A stretch of 64,000 nt of DNA from Streptomyces sp. Root431 (GCF_001426585.1 NZ_LMEI01000012.1:636379-700378), one strand, 5' to 3'. Counted from the first letter of the stretch, positions 7,882 through 16,065 are shown. The notes: generated by a model from the sequence alone, not told the origin. Program-made: numbers and translations.

Positions 7882-8367
7882 ATGACAGCCATGGCGCCCA
7901 CCCGTACCGAGCCCGACCTCTCCTACCTCCTCGACCACACCAGCCACGTCCTGCGCACCCGCATGACCGCCGAGCTCGGCGAGATCGGGCTCACCCCCCG
8001 CATGCACTGCGTCCTCGTCCACGCCCTGGAGGAGGAGCGCACACAGGCGCAGCTCGCCGAGATCGGGGACATGGACAAGACCACGATGGTGGTGACCGTC
8101 GACGCCCTGGAGAAGGCCGGTCTCGCCGAGCGGAAGCCGTCGAGCACCGACCGGCGCGCGCGGATCATCGCCGTCACCAAGGAGGGGGCGAAGGTCGCCG
8201 CGGAGAGCCAGAAGATCGTCGACGGCGTCCACGAGAAGGCCCTCGGCTCCCTTCCCGACGACGAGCGCGAGGTCCTGCTGCGCGCGCTGAACCGCCTGGT
8301 CACCGGCCATCTGGAGACCCCCGTCGAGGGCCCGAGGGCCGCCCGCCGGGCACGGCAGCGCGGCTGA
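7882..8367 (+). CDS. MarR-family transcriptional regulator
   Basis: 161 aa from ATG 7882. A winged helix-turn-helix is evident: LAEIGDMDKTTMVVTVDALEKAGLAER followed by the wing RKPSSTDRRARIIAVTKEG. A TACCCT hexamer 8 nt upstream and no Shine-Dalgarno suggest a leaderless start. The next gene in the same direction, 100 bp on, is an MFS drug-type exporter, so this is probably its repressor. Confidence 0.9.
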   Translation: MTAMAPTRTEPDLSYLLDHTSHVLRTRMTAELGEIGLTPRMHCVLVHALEEERTQAQLAEIGDMDKTTMVVTVDALEKAGLAERKPSSTDRRARIIAVTKEGAKVAAESQKIVDGVHEKALGSLPDDEREVLLRALNRLVTGHLETPVEGPRAARRARQRG

Positions 8368-8430
8368 GGGCGCCCTGCCCCGCCAACTCCTCCCGTAAAA
8401 AATAGTCTGCAACAAAACCATCTGTTAATG

Positions 8431-8461
8431 TCTCTCCTGTTGCCTCCACGAACAGGAGAGA
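8431..8461 (+). promoter_or_regulatory. 11-bp inverted repeat containing the MFS gene Shine-Dalgarno
   Basis: TCTCTCCTGTT (8431-8441) and AACAGGAGAGA (8451-8461) are perfect inverted repeats with a 9-nt loop. The right arm contains AGGAGAG, the Shine-Dalgarno 7 nt before ATG 8468. In RNA the hairpin would hide the ribosome-binding site; in DNA the palindrome could be the MarR operator. Confidence 0.65.
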
Positions 8462-8467
8462 GCCCTC

Positions 8468-9943
8468 ATGTCTGCGCCCGCCCGCCCCAGCCCCCACGCC
8501 TCCCGCCCCCGTGCCTCCCGCCGGCTCGCCCTCGGCGTCCTCGCCACGAGCATGCTGATGACGGTCCTCGACGGCAGCATCGTCACCGTCGCGATGCCCG
8601 CCATCCAGAGCGACCTCGGCTTCACCCCCGTCGGCCTCAGCTGGGTCGTGAACGCCTACCTCATCGCCTTCGGCTCGCTCCTGCTCCTCGCCGGCCGCCT
8701 CGGCGACCTCATCGGGCGCAAGCGGATGTTCCTCCTCGGCACGGGCCTCTTCACCGCCGCCTCCCTCCTCGCCGGCGCCGCCGCCTCCCCCGAGGTCCTG
8801 ATCGCCGCCCGCTTCCTCCAGGGCGTCGGCAGCGCGATGTCCGCCGCCGTCGGCCTCGGCATCCTCGTCACGCTCTTCGCCGAACCCCGCGAACGCGCCA
8901 AGGCCATCGCCGTGTTCAGCTTCACCGGCGCCGCCGGCGCCTCCCTCGGCCAGGTCCTGGGCGGAGTCCTCACCGACGCCCTCGCCTGGAACTGGATCTT
9001 CTTCATCAACCTCCCCATCGGCATCGGCGCCCTCCTCCTCGCCCTCCCCGCCCTGCCCGCCGACCGCGGCCTCGGCCTGAAGGCCGGCGCGGACGTCCTC
9101 GGCGCGCTGCTCGTGACCTCCGGCCTGATGGCGGGGATCTACGCCGTCGTCACCATCGAGGAGTACGGGGCCGGTTCGGCGCACACCCTCGGCTTCGGCG
9201 CCCTCGCCGCCGCCCTCCTGGCCGGCTTCCTCGTCCGCCAGACGAAGGCCGTCACCCCGCTCATGCCCCTGCGGATCCTCCGCTCGCGCAGCGTCTCCGG
9301 CGCCAACCTGGTCCAGATGCTGATGGTCGCCGCGCTCTTCTCCTTCCAGATCCTCGTCGCCCTCTACCTGCAGAAGGTCCTCGGCTACGGAGCCGCCGAG
9401 ACCGGCCTCGCGATGCTGCCCGCCGCCGCCGTCATCGGCGTCGTCTCGCTCGGCGTCTCGGCCCGCCTCATCGCCCGGTTCGGCGAGCGGAACATCCTCC
9501 TCACCGGCCTCCTCCTGCTCGTCGGCGTCCTGGGCCTGCTGACCCGCCTCCCCGTCCGGGCCGACTACGTCACCGACCTGCTCCCCGTGATGCTGCTCGC
9601 CGCCGGCTTCGGCCTCGCGCTCCCCGCCCTCACCTCGCTCGCCATGTCGGGTGCCGAGGAGAAGGACGCGGGCCTGGCCTCCGGCCTCTTCAACACGACC
9701 CAGCAGATCGGCATGGCCCTCGGCGTCGCGGTCCTCTCCACCCTCGCCGCCTCCCGCACCGAGTCCCTCACGGCGGCCGGCCGGCCCACCGCCGAGGCCC
9801 TGACCGGCGGATACCACCTGGCCTTCGCCGTCGGCACCGCGCTCGTCCTCGCCGCCCTGGCCGTCGCCTTCACCCTCCCGCGCCCCACCCGGAAGCAGCC
9901 GGAAGCCCCGGCGAAGCCCGAACCCGTACCCGCCGCACGGTGA
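8468..9943 (+). CDS. MFS multidrug exporter, DHA2 (14-TM) family
   Basis: 491 aa, with about 14 hydrophobic helices throughout. Motif A (GRLGDLIGRKRMF) lies in the TM2-TM3 loop, and the early DGSIVTVAMPAIQSDL and WVVNAYLI segments are typical of EmrB/QacA-type DHA2 proteins. It is a proton-coupled efflux pump of the cytoplasmic membrane; the drug is unknown. Regulation is probably by the upstream MarR gene through the 8431-8461 palindrome. A WYL regulator begins 10 bp after its stop. Confidence 0.92.
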   Translation: MSAPARPSPHASRPRASRRLALGVLATSMLMTVLDGSIVTVAMPAIQSDLGFTPVGLSWVVNAYLIAFGSLLLLAGRLGDLIGRKRMFLLGTGLFTAASLLAGAAASPEVLIAARFLQGVGSAMSAAVGLGILVTLFAEPRERAKAIAVFSFTGAAGASLGQVLGGVLTDALAWNWIFFINLPIGIGALLLALPALPADRGLGLKAGADVLGALLVTSGLMAGIYAVVTIEEYGAGSAHTLGFGALAAALLAGFLVRQTKAVTPLMPLRILRSRSVSGANLVQMLMVAALFSFQILVALYLQKVLGYGAAETGLAMLPAAAVIGVVSLGVSARLIARFGERNILLTGLLLLVGVLGLLTRLPVRADYVTDLLPVMLLAAGFGLALPALTSLAMSGAEEKDAGLASGLFNTTQQIGMALGVAVLSTLAASRTESLTAAGRPTAEALTGGYHLAFAVGTALVLAALAVAFTLPRPTRKQPEAPAKPEPVPAAR

Positions 9944-9953
9944 CAATGGCGCC

Positions 9954-10964
9954 ATGAGAGCCGACCGACTCGTCGCCGCCCTGCTCTTCCTCCAGACCAG
10001 GCAACGCGTCACCGCAGCCGAACTCGCCGCGGAACTGGACGTGTCCGAACGGACCGCCCGCCGGGACCTCGAAGCGCTCGCGAGCGCCGGGGTCCCGGTC
10101 CGTTCCCAGGCGGGCGTGGGCGGCGGCTGGTCGCTGGTCGGCGGCGCCCGCACCGATCTGACCGGTCTCACCGCACCCGAAGTCCGCGCCCTGTTCCTCC
10201 TGATGGACACCTCGGCGCCGAGCCCCCAGACCCGTACCACCCTGCGCAAGCTCGTACGGGCCCTCCCCTCGCCCCTCCGTGCGGACGCCGAGGCCGCCTC
10301 CCGGGCCGGGGTCGCCGACGGCACCGACTGGGCAGGCGGCGCGGACCCGGAGGAGCCCCGACTGGCCGCGCTCCAGCGGGCCGTGGTCGAGGCGCGCGAG
10401 CTCAGGATCGGGTACGCCCGCCCCGGCCGGGAGCCGAGCGAGCGCACCGTCCACCCGCTCGGGATCGCCACGAAGACCGGCGTCCGCTACCTCGTCGCCG
10501 GCACGGAGCACGGCCTGCGGGTCTTCCGGGTCGGCCGGATCACCTCCATGGCCGAGACGGGCGCCCCCGCCGTCCGCCCCGAGGGCTTCGACCTCCCCAC
10601 CGCCTGGCGCGCGCTCGCCGCCCGCATGGAGGGCCGCATGGTCGCCGCCACGGTCCGCGGCAGGGCGGCCCCCGGCACGGAAACCGTCCTCGAAGGCCTC
10701 CTCGAAGGGCGGATACGGTACGGGGAACGCGGCCCCGACGGCTGGGCGGCCATCGAGATCGACGGCCCGTCCCCCGAGGTCGTCGCCGCCCGACTGGCGG
10801 GCCTGGGAGCCCGCGTGGAGCTCCTCGACCCACCCGAGGCCCGCGCCGCACTCGCCCGCATCGGCACCGAACTCACCGCGCTGTACGGGACGAGGCAACC
10901 GCCCCCAGACACTCCGGAAGCCCCTCCGCGTGCACCAGCGCCGGCCGCGAGACGGCCCGGGTGA
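9954..10964 (+). CDS. HTH/WYL-domain regulator (YafY/PafC type)
   Basis: 336 aa. An N-terminal HTH_11 domain (RVTAAELAAELDVSERTARRDLEAL) is followed by a WYL ligand-sensing domain (about 150-230) and a C-terminal WCX extension. It follows the MFS gene by 10 bp and may share its transcript. The last 30 or so residues are Pro/Ala/Arg-rich and lie antisense to the helicase remnant at 10873-11010, so the present C-terminus may have been created by that rearrangement. Confidence 0.88.
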   Translation: MRADRLVAALLFLQTRQRVTAAELAAELDVSERTARRDLEALASAGVPVRSQAGVGGGWSLVGGARTDLTGLTAPEVRALFLLMDTSAPSPQTRTTLRKLVRALPSPLRADAEAASRAGVADGTDWAGGADPEEPRLAALQRAVVEARELRIGYARPGREPSERTVHPLGIATKTGVRYLVAGTEHGLRVFRVGRITSMAETGAPAVRPEGFDLPTAWRALAARMEGRMVAATVRGRAAPGTETVLEGLLEGRIRYGERGPDGWAAIEIDGPSPEVVAARLAGLGARVELLDPPEARAALARIGTELTALYGTRQPPPDTPEAPPRAPAPAARRPG

Positions 10965-11010
10965 GCACCACGTACAACCGGTTCGTCCCGCGCGCCTCGG
11001 CCGCCGAGCG
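10873..11010 (-). pseudogene. remnant of a UvrD/HelR-type helicase gene (3' end)
   Basis: On the minus strand the frame ending at TGA 10873 reads ARGTNRLYVVLTRAVSR and then LVHAEGLPECLG. This matches the extreme C-terminal signature of superfamily-I UvrD-like/HelR RNA-polymerase-recycling proteins (RG-x-NxLYVALTRAT...). Nothing upstream in the frame (toward 11147) resembles the rest of the roughly 700-aa protein, and no start is present. I infer a deleted helicase gene with only about 40 codons left. It overlaps the 3' end of the WYL gene. Confidence 0.6.
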
Positions 11011-11147
11011 ATCAGCCTCACCGGCCGGTTCGCCGCCGTCGACGAGACCCGGACCGGTGCCGGGAACCTGTGGACGGCGGCCCGGCTCTCCGGCCTCTCC
11101 CGGCCCGCCGCCGCCGGCTTCCTCTTCCGCCTCCGTACCCGCTGAGG

Positions 11148-12392
11148 TCAGAAGATGTCGGGCGAGAACGGCCGCAGCGGCGTACGGAACAGCAGGTCGG
11201 CGCGGGTGCTCGCGCCCGGCGTGAGCTCCTCGACGCGGCCGAGGCGGGTGAGTCGTACCGCCGACTCGTCGCCGAACGCCAGCGTCCCCAACTCGGCGAT
11301 GTCGAAGGCGAGATCGGCGGACTCGGTGGTACGGGCACAGGTCGCGCCCGCCGGGGAGGCGTCGAGGCGGTAGCGACCGCCCGCCAGACCGGCCGCGTCC
11401 CGCAGGTCGAGGACGAGGCTCCCCTCCACCGGATACGTCCGGCTCTCCAGGACCCGGACGACGTCGAGGACCCGCACCCACAACATGTCGACGTGCGTCA
11501 GCGTCTTCGCCGCGCGCGGGTCCGGCAGGAGCAGCGGCAGCGGGTCGTCGGGCGCCCGGTAGCCGGAGCGGACCGTGGTGACCCAGTCGATCGAGCAGAC
11601 GTACCGCCAGAGGGCCCGCTCGGCGGCAGGGGTGACGGCGATCAGGTCCCGCACGGACGCCGTGTTCACCGGCTGCTTGGCGTCGTCCCACTTGTCGTCG
11701 GCGGAGTAGGCGACGAAGCCCTCCACCTCACCGGACGCGGAGCGGTAGACCGCGTAGAAGGGCTCCTTCCACGGGTCGAGCTGGTACCCGAGACCGGTGC
11801 CGAGCTCCCAGCCGCGGGTGGTGCGGTCGGTGACCCCGGCACGGACCCCGGCGAGCCGGCGGTGCAGCGCGGGCCCGATCTTGCGGATCTCGTCGCCGTC
11901 GGTCAGCTCGATCCGGCCGCCGTCCTCCGGACGGCCGGTGCGGCGCGGGTCGAGCCCGGCCCGCGCCACGTCCACGCTCCACTCGGTGGCCCAGCTCGCG
12001 GGGCCGAAGCCGTACCGCCCGTAGATCGGGTACTCGGCGGCGATCAGCGTGGCGATCGCGTCGCCCCGCTCCTTCGCGGCGGCGAGGTCGGCGCTCATCA
12101 TGCGACTCAGGAGGCCCTGCCGGCGGTGCGTCGGGGAGACGGTGACCTGGGTGACGGCGTCGGCGGTGAGGCTGCCCCCGCCGACCGTGCTGACCTCCTG
12201 CCGGAACGACCGGAAGGTGGCGACGATCCGGTCCCGGTCGTAGGCGGCCAGGGTCCGCGTGAGGTCCGAGTTCGCGAGCCGGTCGGCGAGCAGCCCGTCG
12301 GGGACGTGGGGCGGGCGGAGGAAGCCCGTCTGCAGGGCACGGAGCCAGTCGGAGAAGTCGGGTTCCGTCACCGCGCGCACGTCGACACTCAT
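11148..12392 (-). CDS. Eis-type GNAT N-acetyltransferase
   Basis: 414 aa, the usual length for the Eis family. A first GNAT domain contains the acetyl-CoA loop VTVSPTHRRQGLLSRMM (about residues 84-100) and the Eis-typical IAAEYPIYGRYGFGPA. A second GNAT-like domain and a C-terminal SCP2-like domain follow. Mycobacterial Eis acetylates aminoglycosides at multiple sites; Streptomyces homologues act on various amines. ATG 12392 fits the domain start. Monocistronic. Confidence 0.9.
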   Translation of the reverse strand: MSVDVRAVTEPDFSDWLRALQTGFLRPPHVPDGLLADRLANSDLTRTLAAYDRDRIVATFRSFRQEVSTVGGGSLTADAVTQVTVSPTHRRQGLLSRMMSADLAAAKERGDAIATLIAAEYPIYGRYGFGPASWATEWSVDVARAGLDPRRTGRPEDGGRIELTDGDEIRKIGPALHRRLAGVRAGVTDRTTRGWELGTGLGYQLDPWKEPFYAVYRSASGEVEGFVAYSADDKWDDAKQPVNTASVRDLIAVTPAAERALWRYVCSIDWVTTVRSGYRAPDDPLPLLLPDPRAAKTLTHVDMLWVRVLDVVRVLESRTYPVEGSLVLDLRDAAGLAGGRYRLDASPAGATCARTTESADLAFDIAELGTLAFGDESAVRLTRLGRVEELTPGASTRADLLFRTPLRPFSPDIF

Positions 12393-12500
12393 CCCTCGAC
12401 CCTACGCAGCGCCGCGCCGGACCCGCATCCGGATTTCCCGGCGCCCGGGCCCCTCACTGGCCCGAGCCCTCACGCCCGTACTCCCGCAGACCTTCGGACC

Positions 12501-13265
12501 TCACGCCAGCAGGTCGTCGACCTGTGCCTCGCCCTCCCGGTAGCGGCGGGCGATCTCCCCGCTGCAGTCGTCGGCGGTCCGCTGGAGGTGCTGCCGCCGG
12601 CGCGAGATCTGCTGCTCGTAGCCCGCGAGCCGCCCCATCGCCGTGTGCAGCTCCTCGTCCGTACGGGCCGTCAGGTCCGACAGCTCGACCTCCGACAGCA
12701 TCTCGGACGCCAGCCGCCGGTACTCCTCGCCGCGCGGCGTCGACAGCGTCACGTGCCGCGCCGAGGTCCGGTGCCGCGAGGGCGCGTCGGCGAGGATCTC
12801 GGAGAGCCGGTCGAGGACCGGGGCCTCCGGGTCGGTCCGCCGCGCGAGTTCGGCGCGCAGGATGTCGATCCGGCCCTGGAGCATCCGCCGTACGTAGCTC
12901 AGGTCGGCCTCGTCGCTCTGGGCCTCCCGGCGCAGCGCGCGCAGCTCGGGCAGCCGCAGCGTGCCGAGGTCCGGCATGGCCCGGTCCGCCAGGGCGGACT
13001 CGCCGGTGCGCTGCACGGGCGGACGGCCGATCGGGCTGCCACCCAGACCTGCGCTCACGCTTCCGCTCACGCCTCCGCCCAGACTCCCGCTCACGCCTCC
13101 GCCCAAGCTTCCGCTCACGCTTCCGCCCAAGCTCCCACTCACGCTTCCGCCCAAGCTCCCACTCACGCTTCCGCTCACGCTTCGTCCCCCACCTCCCCCC
13201 GCACTTCCGGCGCGGAACAGCGGTACGGGGCCGGACGGCGTCGGCCCGGTGCCAGGTGCACTCAT
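12501..13265 (-). CDS. rsiG: RsiG, c-di-GMP-dependent anti-sigma factor for WhiG
   Basis: 254 aa. Two copies of the c-di-GMP-binding signature E-x3-S-x2-R-x3-Q-x3-D are exact: Glu119/Ser123/Arg126/Gln130/Asp134 and Glu217/Ser221/Arg224/Gln228/Asp232, each in a long helix. This duplicated signature defines RsiG, which with c-di-GMP sequesters the sporulation sigma factor WhiG. An unusual Gly/Ser/Val repeat (about residues 29-76, 8-residue period) precedes the helical part. It is divergent from dtd. Start at ATG 13265 with GAGGGGA upstream. Confidence 0.93.
   Translation of the reverse strand: MSAPGTGPTPSGPVPLFRAGSAGGGGGRSVSGSVSGSLGGSVSGSLGGSVSGSLGGGVSGSLGGGVSGSVSAGLGGSPIGRPPVQRTGESALADRAMPDLGTLRLPELRALRREAQSDEADLSYVRRMLQGRIDILRAELARRTDPEAPVLDRLSEILADAPSRHRTSARHVTLSTPRGEEYRRLASEMLSEVELSDLTARTDEELHTAMGRLAGYEQQISRRRQHLQRTADDCSGEIARRYREGEAQVDDLLA
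13103..13174. repeat. 24-bp in-frame tandem repeat inside rsiG
   Basis: Units at 13127-13150 and 13151-13174 are identical, and 13103-13126 is a close variant. More degenerate copies extend to about 13050 and 13185. Each 24-bp unit encodes eight residues of the GSVSGSLG type, so copy-number change would not shift the frame. Confidence 0.88.
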
Positions 13266-13283
13266 GAGAATCGTCCCCTCGAC

Positions 13284-13340
13284 CGGTGCGGAACCGCACC
13301 GCCTGACAGGCATCGTGCCACTCCCACCCGTGCACGTGCA
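13284..13340. promoter_or_regulatory. two palindromes in the rsiG-dtd divergent promoter
   Basis: CGGTGCGG-AA-CCGCACCG (13284-13301) is a perfect 18-bp palindrome starting 18 bp upstream of the rsiG ATG. TGCACGTGCA (13331-13340) is a perfect 10-bp palindrome between it and dtd. Neither matches a BldD-type site that I know. Possible operators for an unidentified factor. Confidence 0.35.
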
Positions 13341-13394
13341 GGCGCTCTGCACCCGTTCGGCCCCCCGCGATTCCCGGCCGGTACGTTGGGACAC

Positions 13395-13820
13395 ATGCGA
13401 GCTGTGGTGCAGAGAGTGGACGGCGCGAGCGTCGTCGTCGCAGGGGAGACCGTCGGAGAGATCGTCGGCGAGGGGCTGTGCGTCCTGGTCGGGGTGACCC
13501 ACGACGACACCCCGGAGAAGGCCGCCCAATTGGCCAGAAAGCTCTGGTCCGTCCGGGTACTGGACGGCGAGAAGTCATGCTCCGACGTGAACGCGCCGCT
13601 CCTCGTGATCTCTCAGTTCACCCTCTACGGAGACGCCCGCAAGGGCCGCCGCCCCACCTGGAACGCCGCCGCGCCGGGCCCGGTCGCCGAGCCCCTCGTC
13701 GACGAGGTCGTCGCTCAGCTGCGGGGCCTGGGCGCGCGCGTGGAAACGGGCCGCTTCGGAGCGGACATGCGCGTCTCGCTCACGAACCACGGCCCGTTCA
13801 CGGTCCTGCTGGACGTGTAG
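13395..13820 (+). CDS. dtd: D-aminoacyl-tRNA deacylase
   Basis: 141 aa, full length for DTD. The cross-subunit Gly-cisPro type motif region NHGPFT is near the C-terminus and the SQFTLYGD motif lies mid-protein, both diagnostic. The enzyme hydrolyses D-amino acids (and glycine) from mischarged tRNAs in the cytoplasm. A TACGTT hexamer 8 nt before ATG 13395 and no Shine-Dalgarno suggest a leaderless mRNA. Divergent from rsiG and convergent with ygfZ. Confidence 0.96.
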   Translation: MRAVVQRVDGASVVVAGETVGEIVGEGLCVLVGVTHDDTPEKAAQLARKLWSVRVLDGEKSCSDVNAPLLVISQFTLYGDARKGRRPTWNAAAPGPVAEPLVDEVVAQLRGLGARVETGRFGADMRVSLTNHGPFTVLLDV

Positions 13821-13834
13821 TCGGCGGTCAGGCC

Positions 13835-14800
13835 CTACGGCTCGACGACCGTCTCCTGCGCGGCCGCCGTGTTCCCGACGAGCAGCGGGGCGTCCACCGG
13901 GACGTTCCGCTTCACCAGGGCCAGGGCGATCGGCCCCAGCTCGTAGTGGCGGACGGCGCTCGTCACGAAGCCGAGCTGCCGGCCCTCCTCGCCGTCGGCG
14001 GCCAGCCGGATCGGCGCACCGTGCCCGGGCAGCAGCACCTCGCTGCCGTCCAGGTGCAGGAAGACCAGGCGGCGCGGCGGCTTCCCCAGGTTCTGCACGC
14101 GGGCGACGGTCTCCTGCCCCCGGTAGCAGCCCTTCTGGAGGTGGACGGCGCTGCCGATGAGGCCGACCTCGTGCGGAATGGTCCGGTGGTCGGTCTCGAA
14201 GCCGAGCCGCGGCCGGTGCGCCTCGACGCGCAGCGCCTCGTACGCGAGGATCCCGGCGGCCGGACCGTGCGAGGCGGCGAAGGACTCCAGGTCGGCGCGG
14301 GGCAGGAACAGGTCGCGGCCGTGCGAGGTCTCCCGTACGACGGCGCCTTCGGGGACCTCGGCGATGGAGCCGGCCGGGAGGTGGACGACCGCGATGTCGT
14401 CCGTACGGTCGGCGACCTCCACCCGGTAGAAGAACTTCATCGACTCCAGGTACGCGACGAGCTCCTCCCGCGTCCCCGGCTCGACGTGCGCCCACAGCGT
14501 CTCGCCGTCGTCGACGAGGTAGAGGGCGTGCTCGATGTGCCCGTTCGCGGAGAGGATGAGCGCCTCGGTCGCCTGGCCGGGCGGCAGGTCGGTCATGTGC
14601 TGGGTGACGAGCAGGTGCAGCCAGCTCAGCCGGTCGTCACCGGAGACGGCGACGACACCGCGGTGGGAGAGGTCGACGAAACCGGAGCCGTCGGCGAGGG
14701 AGCGCTGCTCGCGGAACAGGTCGCCGTAGTGGGCGGCGACGCCTTCGTCGCGGCCTTCGGCGGCGACGGCGCCGGGCAGGGACAGCAGAGGGCTCTTCAT
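13835..14800 (-). CDS. ygfZ: YgfZ/GcvT-like folate-binding protein
   Basis: 321 aa from ATG 14800. A GcvT-like fold is indicated by GFVDLSHRGVVAVSGDDR near the start, and the YgfZ signature KGCYRGQE appears at about residue 240. YgfZ proteins help maintain or repair iron-sulfur enzymes using folate. The gene begins 10 bp after nur on the same strand, so it is the last gene of a small operon. The longer in-frame extension upstream overlaps nur and is not favoured. Confidence 0.92.
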   Translation of the reverse strand: MKSPLLSLPGAVAAEGRDEGVAAHYGDLFREQRSLADGSGFVDLSHRGVVAVSGDDRLSWLHLLVTQHMTDLPPGQATEALILSANGHIEHALYLVDDGETLWAHVEPGTREELVAYLESMKFFYRVEVADRTDDIAVVHLPAGSIAEVPEGAVVRETSHGRDLFLPRADLESFAASHGPAAGILAYEALRVEAHRPRLGFETDHRTIPHEVGLIGSAVHLQKGCYRGQETVARVQNLGKPPRRLVFLHLDGSEVLLPGHGAPIRLAADGEEGRQLGFVTSAVRHYELGPIALALVKRNVPVDAPLLVGNTAAAQETVVEP

Positions 14801-14810
14801 AAGGGAAAGC

Positions 14811-15248
14811 CTACGACTCGGCGTCCGTGGCCTTCCTGGTGCACTCCGCACACCGCCCGAAGATGGCGAAGTGCTTCATGTCCGTCTCGAAACCGAAGGT
14901 CTCGCGGAGCTTCCCGGTGAACTCGGCGGCCACCGAGACGTCCGCCTCGATCACCTCCGTGCAGTCCCGGCACACCAGGTGCAGATGGTGGTGCCGGTCG
15001 GCGAGGTGGTACGTCGGAGCCCCGTGCCCCAGGTGCGCGTGGCTCACGAGCCCGAGCTCCTCCAGGAGCTCCAGGGTCCGGTACACGGTGGAGATGTTCA
15101 CCCCGGACGCGGTCCTGCGGACCTCGACCAGGATCTCGTCGGGCGTCGCGTGCTCCAGCGCGTCGACGGCCTCCAGGACAAGCTGGCGCTGCGGCGTCAG
15201 CCGGTAGCCGCGCTGCCGCAGGTCGCTCTTCCAGTCGGTGGTCACCAC
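14811..15248 (-). CDS. nur: Nur, nickel-responsive Fur-family repressor
   Basis: 145 aa. A winged-helix DNA-binding domain (LRQRGYRLTPQRQLVLEAV) is followed by a His-rich dimerisation domain. Positions known from S. coelicolor Nur are all present: His70, His72 and His126 of the nickel site, and His33, His86, His88 and His90 of the second metal site. CRDC and CAEC pairs may bind structural Zn. Nur represses nickel uptake genes and sodF and acts with Ni-SOD. It lies in an operon with an upstream nitrobindin-like gene and downstream ygfZ. Confidence 0.92.
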   Translation of the reverse strand: MVTTDWKSDLRQRGYRLTPQRQLVLEAVDALEHATPDEILVEVRRTASGVNISTVYRTLELLEELGLVSHAHLGHGAPTYHLADRHHHLHLVCRDCTEVIEADVSVAAEFTGKLRETFGFETDMKHFAIFGRCAECTRKATDAES

Positions 15249-15290
15249 GCCCTCCAGTGTAGGAGGGCGCGGTGCGCCACCCCCAGGTGT

Positions 15291-15863
15291 CTAGCGGAAG
15301 AAGGCGATGCCGTCGTCCGGCAGGTCGCCGAGGTTGCGGGCCATCTCCGCGACCTCTTCGGGCGTCACGACCTTCTTCAGGTGCGCGGACATGTAGGGGC
15401 GGAGCGGGACCTCGGGGGTCGCCTTCTCGCCGACCCACATGAGGTCGCTCTTGACGTAGCCGTAGAGGCGCTTGCCGCCGCTGTACGGGCCCGAGGCCGC
15501 CGTCCGGGCGACGGCGTCCGTCGCGAGGTCGATCTGCGGCTTCTGGTCGGCGAGCTCGCCGTACCAGATCTCGACGATGCCCTCGTCGCGGACCATGACG
15601 ACCTCGACCTTGCGGTCCTTGTCGATGCGCCAGAAGCCGCTCTCGCTCTCCAGCGGACGGACCTTGTTGCCGTCCTTGTCGAGGACCCAGGAGTGCGAGT
15701 GGTACTCGATGAAGTCCCGGCCGTCGTGGCTGAAGGTCACGGACTGGCCGAAGTTGCACTTCTCGGCGCCGGGGAAGTCGGAGACACCCGCGCCCTCCCA
15801 CGTACCGAGCAGGAACGCGAGGGGGACGAGGTCCGGATTGAGGTCGGACGGGATCTCGATCAT
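15291..15863 (-). CDS. nitrobindin-like heme/fatty-acid-binding-fold protein (DUF1794/FABP family)
   Basis: 190 aa. A ten-stranded nitrobindin/FABP-like beta barrel is indicated by the early LLGTWEGAG motif and SHSWVLDKDG and GFWRID segments. Ferric-heme members bind NO and scavenge peroxynitrite using a C-terminal His, but I did not verify the heme ligand. It lies 42 bp upstream of nur on the same strand. Confidence 0.85.
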   Translation of the reverse strand: MIEIPSDLNPDLVPLAFLLGTWEGAGVSDFPGAEKCNFGQSVTFSHDGRDFIEYHSHSWVLDKDGNKVRPLESESGFWRIDKDRKVEVVMVRDEGIVEIWYGELADQKPQIDLATDAVARTAASGPYSGGKRLYGYVKSDLMWVGEKATPEVPLRPYMSAHLKKVVTPEEVAEMARNLGDLPDDGIAFFR

Positions 15864-15892
15864 GAGCAGCTCTGGCGTTCTCTAGAGGTGGG

Positions 15893-15991
15893 TTAGCGCT
15901 GGCCCTGGTACAGCTTCTTCACGGCCAGTCCGGTGAAGGCGAGCACGCCGACAGCCACGAGGACCAGCAGAGTTTCGAAGAAAATGATCAC
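15893..15991 (-). CDS. 32-aa single-pass membrane protein
   Basis: GTG 15991 to TAA 15893 encodes 32 residues: a start MIIFFETLLVLVAVG, one hydrophobic helix, then a basic tail VKKLYQGQR. GAGGAG lies 7 nt before the GTG, a very good ribosome-binding site. It ends 29 bp before the nitrobindin-like gene and is probably the first gene of that operon. Small hydrophobic segment plus positive tail predicts a C-in membrane anchor. Function unknown. Confidence 0.75.
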   Translation of the reverse strand: MIIFFETLLVLVAVGVLAFTGLAVKKLYQGQR

Positions 15992-16042
15992 GGGGTGCTC
16001 CTCGACTGAGCGGTGAAGGCGGAACGGGCCGGACCCCAGCTT

Positions 16043-16065
16043 AGTGGGCGGGGGCCCGGCCCACT
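16043..16065 (-). terminator. probable hairpin terminator after the three-gene membrane-protein operon
   Basis: AGTGGGC (16043-16049) pairs with GCCCACT (16059-16065) around a GC-rich centre, 34 bp beyond the stop of the last coupled gene on the minus strand. No U-tract follows, so it is a hairpin-type call of moderate strength. Confidence 0.45.

Noticed and set aside
8300..10471. Very long minus-strand open frame opposite the MFS and WYL genes
   Set aside because: Gly/Glu-rich composition typical of the antisense of GC-biased codons; the plus strand has clear MFS and WYL motifs.
11010..11147. Further helicase remnant or a plus-strand gene end
   Set aside because: Neither strand shows a recognisable motif; left as non-coding.
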